From NCBI RefSeq assembly GCF_001294335.1, contig NZ_LGKG01000046.1, positions 77,705-141,704 on the forward strand: a stretch of 64,000 bases of DNA, read 5' to 3'. Below the pieces are notes generated by a model. It was not told where the DNA came from. It saw only the letters and a program-made list of their open reading frames with translations, and did no database searches. How positions within the stretch are numbered: the stretch's first letter is position 1; the number at the start of each line of letters is the position of its first letter. This DNA is from Streptomyces chattanoogensis. GTDB taxonomy: Bacteria; Actinomycetota; Actinomycetes; Streptomycetales; Streptomycetaceae. Of the stretch, positions 60,100 to 64,000 are shown one piece after another. The position numbers were made by a program, and so were the translations under genes.

Positions 60100-60708
60100 T
60101 CAGTTCTTGACGGGCCACTCCAGCGGCTTCTTGTAGTAGCCCTGGCTCAGTTCGACCGCGGCGGGCTTCTGGCCCTCGGGAATGAGGAAGGCGGTGCAGA
60201 TCTTCTCCGACTGCCCCGCACTCAGCTTCTTCTGGGTGTCGGGCGCCGGGCAGTTCGGCCACTTGGCCTCGCCCATGATGACGATGAGGGCCTTGGTGCG
60301 CTCGCCCTTGTCCGTCTTGACGATCAGGTCGTCGTCCATGTCGCCGATTTCCATGGCCTTGCCGCTCTGGTGGGTGAGCGTGGACCACACGTACACGGGG
60401 ACCTTGGGGTCCTTCTGCTTCTCCAGGCCGGAGTTGTCCATGTCGGCCTTCGTCCCGGCCTGCACCTTCGTGGGCGTCACCGTGAACTTGCTGCCCTTGG
60501 ACTTCTGCATGGTGCTTTCCTGCGGCGGGCTGGCCTCACCCAGGCGGTAGGCCGTCTTACCGTCCGCCGAGTCGGATCCGGAGCCGGACGCGTGGGAGCC
60601 GGAGCTGTGCCGACCCTTCCCCGACCCCGAGTGGTTGCAGCCGGTCAGCGCCACCGCCAGCGCCAAGGCGCCCACCGCCGCCGGAACGGCACGAGTCCAC
60701 GTGCGCAT
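60100..60708 (-). CDS. Secreted lipoprotein
   Basis: A 202-residue lipoprotein. The signal MRTWTRAVPAAVGALALAVA ends in the lipobox LTGC, giving a lipidated Cys. A Ser/Gly/His-rich linker follows, then a globular beta-rich domain (KFTVTPTKVQAGTKADMDNS, VYVWSTLTHQSGKAMEIGDM, DDDLIVKTDKG) with two further cysteines. This is typical of actinobacterial surface lipoproteins of unknown function. GAGGAATGAG precedes the ATG at 60708. Confidence 0.85.
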   Translation of the reverse strand: MRTWTRAVPAAVGALALAVALTGCNHSGSGKGRHSSGSHASGSGSDSADGKTAYRLGEASPPQESTMQKSKGSKFTVTPTKVQAGTKADMDNSGLEKQKDPKVPVYVWSTLTHQSGKAMEIGDMDDDLIVKTDKGERTKALIVIMGEAKWPNCPAPDTQKKLSAGQSEKICTAFLIPEGQKPAAVELSQGYYKKPLEWPVKN

Positions 60709-60860
60709 CTCATTCCTCACTTTCCCCGTTGAATCCCCGTTGCCAGGCCGGGAGGCGCGGAGCCCCGCAGCCAGGCCATCGTTCAGGCGCACGATCCTGC
60801 CAGAGCGGAACCGTCCGCTCTGGGGAGGGGGGTGTTCCGGAGCGGCCGACGTGCCGTCTG

Positions 60861-62420
60861 CTAATTCTTGTTCAGGGTTCGGGTCACGCCCGCGACTACG
60901 GCTGTGGTGAGCACCCAGCCTGCGGCGATCAGCGCATAGGCCAGCCACTGGGGGCCGCTGTCCGTCCAGTACCAGCCGGCGCGCTGACCGAGACCGCCGA
61001 TGGGAATCAGCAGGTCGAGGGTGTAGACGAAGGACTGGAACGGGGCGCCCTCTCCCTGCTTCACCGGCGTAGGGGAGTGGTTGGCGAAGACCAGCGTGCC
61101 GAGCAGAGCCAGTGCGATGAGCCATAGGCCGGCCAGCCATGGGCGGTAGCCGTAGCCGACGGTGGCATCCAGCAGCTGACCCCATACGCGTCCCGCCGGG
61201 TGCAGTGTGCGGCGGCGGTGGCGCTGCTTCGCCAGGAGCACCCGGCGCGCGTCGCTGTCGTGGCCCATCTGCCGGTACCAGCCCGCGAGTTGCTCGTACG
61301 GCTGCGGAGCGTAGCCGGGATGGCGACGGATCCACGCCAGGCGGCGCGCCACCTCGTCGCCCGCGGGCGTCTGCTCCCCCGCGGATGCCCTCTCTCCCCC
61401 GGGCGTTTCGTCTCCCGCCGCCGGGCCGCCGTCCGCACACGGCGTCTCCCCGAAACGTATGGAGCCGTATGTGAACCCTTCCAACAGCACTTCCTCCGGC
61501 CAGCCCCGCTCGCTGTCCTGGCACCAGGAGGCCTGTGCGGACCGGAGATCCACCGTCCCCGAGGGCGGTTCGGCGGGCCGGAAGTCGAAGTCCCCCACCT
61601 GCATCGCCGTGCAGACCACGGCGGTGCCGTCCCCGTTCAGATGTGCTCCCTCGAAGGTGAGCAGATCCTCTATGCGAGCGCTTCGCAGCCGTACAGTCCC
61701 CTGCGCGGTGAACCCCTGGGAACAGTCCACGGTCGAGGCGGCCACATGGCCTGCGGCGAGTGCGACGCCGCCGGGGTTCTCCAGCCGCGCGCCCTGCAGG
61801 AACAGGCCCCTGGGCAGCTGTGCGCCAGGCAGTCGCAGGCCGCCGCGCGTGGTGAGTTGATTGCCGAAGACACCGCCTTCCATGACGAGGCCGCCCGCGA
61901 GCACCGCCCACTCTCCGGGGCCCGAGATCCGGGCGCCGGTCAGGACCAGCTCGCCGGCCACCCGGGCGTTGACGAGCGTGAGAGAGCCGCCTTCGAGGGT
62001 CGATCGCCGCAGGTCGAGGGCGCCTTCGATCCGTGCAAGCCCGGCGTCGATCCCGGGAGCCCAGCTGTTCGCCAGTCCGACCGTCCGGGTCGTGGCCCCC
62101 CACATGCTCACCGCTTCCTCGAACCGGCAGCCGTCGAGCGAGAACGCGTGGCGGATCTCCGCTCCGGACAGGTCCAGACGTCCGGTGATCCGCGCACCGG
62201 TGAGCAGCAGGGCGGCGACGGCGCCGGACCGCTCGTCGTTCGCGCCGAGCAGCAGCGCCGCCACGACCTCCGCACGAACCGAGCGTTCGGGGCCCCACTG
62301 GGCGCCTGCGGCGGGGTCGTCCGCCTCCGGTGTGCCCGTACGCAGGTCCACTCGACGCCCCTCGGGGAAGGCGTCCCACAACTCACGTTCCGGCGGGGTC
62401 AACTCATCGTATGACAGCAC
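60861..62420 (-). CDS. Beta-helix (pentapeptide-like) protein with C-terminal membrane helices
   Basis: A 519-residue protein. Residues about 70-310 form short imperfect repeats (ARITGRLDLSGAEIRHAFSL, ARVAGELVLTGARISGPGEW, GGLRLPGAQLPRGLFLQGAR) typical of a right-handed beta-helix related to pentapeptide repeats. A charged linker follows. The C-terminus has about three helices (WLAGLWLIALALLGTLVFA, FQSFVYTLDLLIPIG, WLAYALIAAGWVLTTAVVAG). Streptomyces relatives are sometimes annotated as membrane-associated oxidoreductases, but no redox motif is visible. The binding partner is unknown. Confidence 0.75.
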   Translation of the reverse strand: MLSYDELTPPERELWDAFPEGRRVDLRTGTPEADDPAAGAQWGPERSVRAEVVAALLLGANDERSGAVAALLLTGARITGRLDLSGAEIRHAFSLDGCRFEEAVSMWGATTRTVGLANSWAPGIDAGLARIEGALDLRRSTLEGGSLTLVNARVAGELVLTGARISGPGEWAVLAGGLVMEGGVFGNQLTTRGGLRLPGAQLPRGLFLQGARLENPGGVALAAGHVAASTVDCSQGFTAQGTVRLRSARIEDLLTFEGAHLNGDGTAVVCTAMQVGDFDFRPAEPPSGTVDLRSAQASWCQDSERGWPEEVLLEGFTYGSIRFGETPCADGGPAAGDETPGGERASAGEQTPAGDEVARRLAWIRRHPGYAPQPYEQLAGWYRQMGHDSDARRVLLAKQRHRRRTLHPAGRVWGQLLDATVGYGYRPWLAGLWLIALALLGTLVFANHSPTPVKQGEGAPFQSFVYTLDLLIPIGGLGQRAGWYWTDSGPQWLAYALIAAGWVLTTAVVAGVTRTLNKN

Positions 62421-62530
62421 CCATGCAGGGTAATGACGTGCTTGTCCTGCCGTCTGGCCCTCTGGCTCGCCAGGCGTGGGACGGGTTCATTCGGTCAATA
62501 CGCCTTCTGTCGCGTAGCGGTTGTGTGTGC

Positions 62531-62579
62531 CGGTTGCCGGTTGCCGGTTGCCGGTTGCCGGTTGCCGGTTGCGGGTTGC
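62531..62579. repeat. Heptanucleotide tandem repeat (7 units)
   Basis: Six copies of CGGTTGC are followed by one GGGTTGC. The array lies 74 bp upstream of the MerR-type start codon, in the likely promoter region. Its unit shares GTTGCC with the array at 1651-1692. Confidence 0.92.
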
Positions 62580-62653
62580 GCTTTCCGCTGCGTCAACTTC
62601 TACGGTCGTGTGTGTGGCCGGAGAGACCGGCCGGCGATGGAAGGGGCGGGGCA

Positions 62654-63421
62654 ATGGCCTGGTCGATCGCGGAAGTGGCCCGGATGTCCGGGGTGACGTC
62701 GCGGACGCTGCGGCATTACGACGAGATCGGCCTGCTGCCGCCGGCGTGGATCGGCAGCAACGGGCACCGCTACTACGAGCAGGCCGATCTGCTGCGGCTG
62801 CAGCAGATCCTGCTGATGCGGGAACTGGACGTGGGACTGCGCGAGATCCGCGCCGTCCTGGACAGCCAGGCCGACCAGGTGGCCGTACTGCGCGAGCACC
62901 ACCAGCGACTGCTGGTGGAACGGGACCGACTGGAGACGCTCGCCCGCACGGTGGGACGCACCATCGCCGAACTCGAGGAAGGCAAGGACGACAACGACAT
63001 GGTGAAGATCAACAGGCCGGAGAACCTGTTCGAGGGTTTCGAGCCCTCCCGCACCGAGGCGGAGGCCGAGGTGCAGGAGCGGTGGCCGGCGGAGTGGGAG
63101 CAGTCCCAGCAGGCCCTCGAGTCGATGACCGCCGAGGACACGGAGCGCTGGCAGCGTGAGGTGACCGCGCAGATGATCCGTTTCGCGGAGTTCATGGTGG
63201 CCGGCACGCCGGTTGCCGACCCTGCGGTGCAGGCCGAGGTGGACGCGCATTACCAGGGCGTGTGCCGGTTCTGGACCCCGTGCGCGGACGCGTACAAGGG
63301 AGTGGGCCAGACCTACGTCGATGACCCGCAGATGCGCGCCAACTTCGACAAGATCGCCGACGGACTGGCGCTCTACCAGCGCGATGCGATGGTCTTCTAC
63401 GCCGATGCCCGGCTGAGCTGA
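62654..63421 (+). CDS. TipA-like MerR-family regulator
   Basis: A 255-residue MerR regulator with a C-terminal TipAS domain. The helix-turn-helix is WSIAEVARMSGVTSRTLRHY, followed by DEIGLLPPAWIGSNGHRYY. A coiled coil (LREHHQRLLVERDRLETLAR) leads to the TipAS antibiotic-recognition fold (QERWPAEWEQSQQALESMTA to AMVFYADARLS). TipA binds thiopeptides and activates its own promoter. The relative here may sense a similar peptide, though specificity cannot be told from sequence. AAGGGG lies upstream of the ATG. The heptamer array is in its promoter region. Confidence 0.9.
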   Translation: MAWSIAEVARMSGVTSRTLRHYDEIGLLPPAWIGSNGHRYYEQADLLRLQQILLMRELDVGLREIRAVLDSQADQVAVLREHHQRLLVERDRLETLARTVGRTIAELEEGKDDNDMVKINRPENLFEGFEPSRTEAEAEVQERWPAEWEQSQQALESMTAEDTERWQREVTAQMIRFAEFMVAGTPVADPAVQAEVDAHYQGVCRFWTPCADAYKGVGQTYVDDPQMRANFDKIADGLALYQRDAMVFYADARLS

Positions 63422-63517
63422 GCTACGGGCCACACTGCCGGGGGCTGCAGACCCCGGCAACGAGCCCGCACGCTCGGAACACCCGCCTCACCGGACAGCC
63501 TCTGGAGGGGGCAGCGT

Positions 63518-63748
63518 GTGGTGACGCCACCACCGTGGGCTCGTTGGCACGGCATGACCACCACACGCCGAGTACTCACCGGCCTCACTCTGACAGCCGT
63601 TCTTCTCTCCCCTGCGGCGGCGCAGGCCGTGGCCGCTCCACAGGACGATCCGACCCCGGTTCAGCCGCACATCAAGGCTCCCCTGAGTGGCCTCCTCACG
63701 CGCTCCAGCACACCGGTTGACTGGAGCATTCTCGGGGTCCGCCTCTGA
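63518..63748 (+). CDS. Small secreted peptide
   Basis: A 76-residue secreted peptide. The signal region RRVLTGLTLTAVLLSPAAAQ, then AVAAP, gives an AxA cleavage site, leaving a mature peptide of about 37 residues (QDDPTPVQPHIKAPLSGL and on to DWSILGVRL). The GTG at 63518 is favoured because GGAGGGGG lies six bases upstream; the ATG at 63554 lacks a site. No cysteine is present. Function unknown. Confidence 0.6.
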   Translation: MVTPPPWARWHGMTTTRRVLTGLTLTAVLLSPAAAQAVAAPQDDPTPVQPHIKAPLSGLLTRSSTPVDWSILGVRL

Positions 63749-63826
63749 CCGACCGGACGCGCCCTGGTGTCTGGCCCGGTCCTTGTGGGGGAGGTCGTGA
63801 CCGGCCGCCCCGCTCGCACCAGTTGG

Positions 63827-63849
63827 CCCCGCCCTTTCCGGGCGGGGCT
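63827..63849 (+). terminator. Hairpin terminator
   Basis: GCCCCGCCC-TTTCC-GGGCGGGGC is a perfect 9-bp stem followed by TTCCTCGT, 78 bp after the secreted peptide gene. Confidence 0.75.
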
Positions 63850-63936
63850 TCCTCGTGTCGGCTTCTTGCCGATGGTGAGGTGTCCGGCAGGGCTTCGCGA
63901 TCCCGGCGAGGGAGTCGAACGGAGGTTCGTGTTGGT

Positions 63937-63966
63937 GTGCTCGGATGGGCGGTGCTCGGATGGGCG
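63937..63966. repeat. 15-bp tandem duplication
   Basis: GTGCTCGGATGGGCG occurs twice in tandem and degenerates into GTGGGCGGTGGGTGG, just before the adapter at the contig end. The repeat may be why the assembly broke here. Confidence 0.8.
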
Positions 63967-63982
63967 GTGGGCGGTGGGTGGT

Positions 63983-64000
63983 CTGTCTCTTATACACATC
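63983..64000. other. Tn5/Nextera mosaic-end adapter sequence (assembly artefact)
   Basis: The window ends in CTGTCTCTTATACACATC, 18 of the 19 bases of the Tn5 mosaic end used in Nextera libraries. It is not genomic. Frames entering from this end yield the well-known adapter peptides MYKRQ and MCIRDR. Confidence 0.97.

Noticed and set aside
63488..63999. Two minus-strand frames of 112 and 169 codons at the contig end.
   Set aside because: They begin inside the Nextera adapter (MCIRDR, MYKRQ) and run opposite the secreted peptide gene.
1..64000. tRNA, rRNA, riboswitch or integrative element features.
   Set aside because: I found no cloverleaf, rRNA segment, conserved riboswitch core, integrase or tRNA-derived attachment site by reading; a covariance-model search would be needed to exclude small RNAs.

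Overview
The window is high-GC actinobacterial DNA, almost certainly Streptomyces. It has very GC-rich third codon positions, many GTG and TTG starts with GGAGG-type ribosome sites, a complete conservon (CvnA-D plus P450), SARP, BTAD and SCO6745-type proteins, and rare TTA codons. It reads as one end of a draft contig: the last 18 bases are the Tn5/Nextera mosaic end, an adapter left in the assembly. I saw no rRNA, tRNA, integrase, insertion sequence or CRISPR array.

Layout. 50-5540: an MFS carrier, a DeoR-type regulator, a zinc polyol-type dehydrogenase and two cytosolic proteins of unknown role. 5656-15471: a tight eight-gene minus-strand operon read as Rieske oxygenase, PaaA-like diiron protein, radical SAM enzyme, FAAL-ACP-KS megasynthase, free ACP, type II thioesterase, R2-like diiron protein and hotdog thioesterase. 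Five of its seven junctions overlap by 4 bp or are 2 bp apart. It looks like a compact biosynthetic cluster in which a fatty acid is activated, extended by a ketosynthase lacking an AT domain, modified by four metalloenzymes and released. Three 11-bp direct repeats upstream resemble a SARP operator.

16096-25513: mixed housekeeping and accessory genes (SCO6745 family, MmpS-like, carboxylesterase, a decayed YCII gene, a PIG-V-like mannosyltransferase, a SigE-type sigma factor with a membrane partner, a serpin and a repeat protein whose apparent start is ATA). 26125-31923: a class I terpene synthase with a TTA codon, facing a full conservon whose P450 has lost the ExxR motif. A 17-bp hairpin separates the two.

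32854-43630: peptidase E, membrane and small secreted proteins, then a possible conflict or signalling locus. It comprises a zinc-ribbon membrane protein and a small protein sharing a Gly/Ala/Asn-rich motif, convergent with an XRE-NACHT-transmembrane protein. A LuxR-SARP fusion regulator, a DUF6585-like protein and a secreted PE-PPE/cutinase-like esterase follow.

43992-54822: regulator/target pairs (MarR, HxlR and LysR, each beside a palindrome and a divergent SnoaL, NmrA or MFS gene) and a two-gene peptidoglycan hydrolase cassette without signal peptides. 54819-63748: B3/B4-domain protein, DUF4190/DUF4352 membrane protein, PAS-GAF-SpoIIE phosphatase, lipoprotein, beta-helix membrane protein, TipA-like MerR regulator and a small secreted peptide. 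Short tandem repeats of 7, 15, 16 and 21 bp recur in the gaps between genes.
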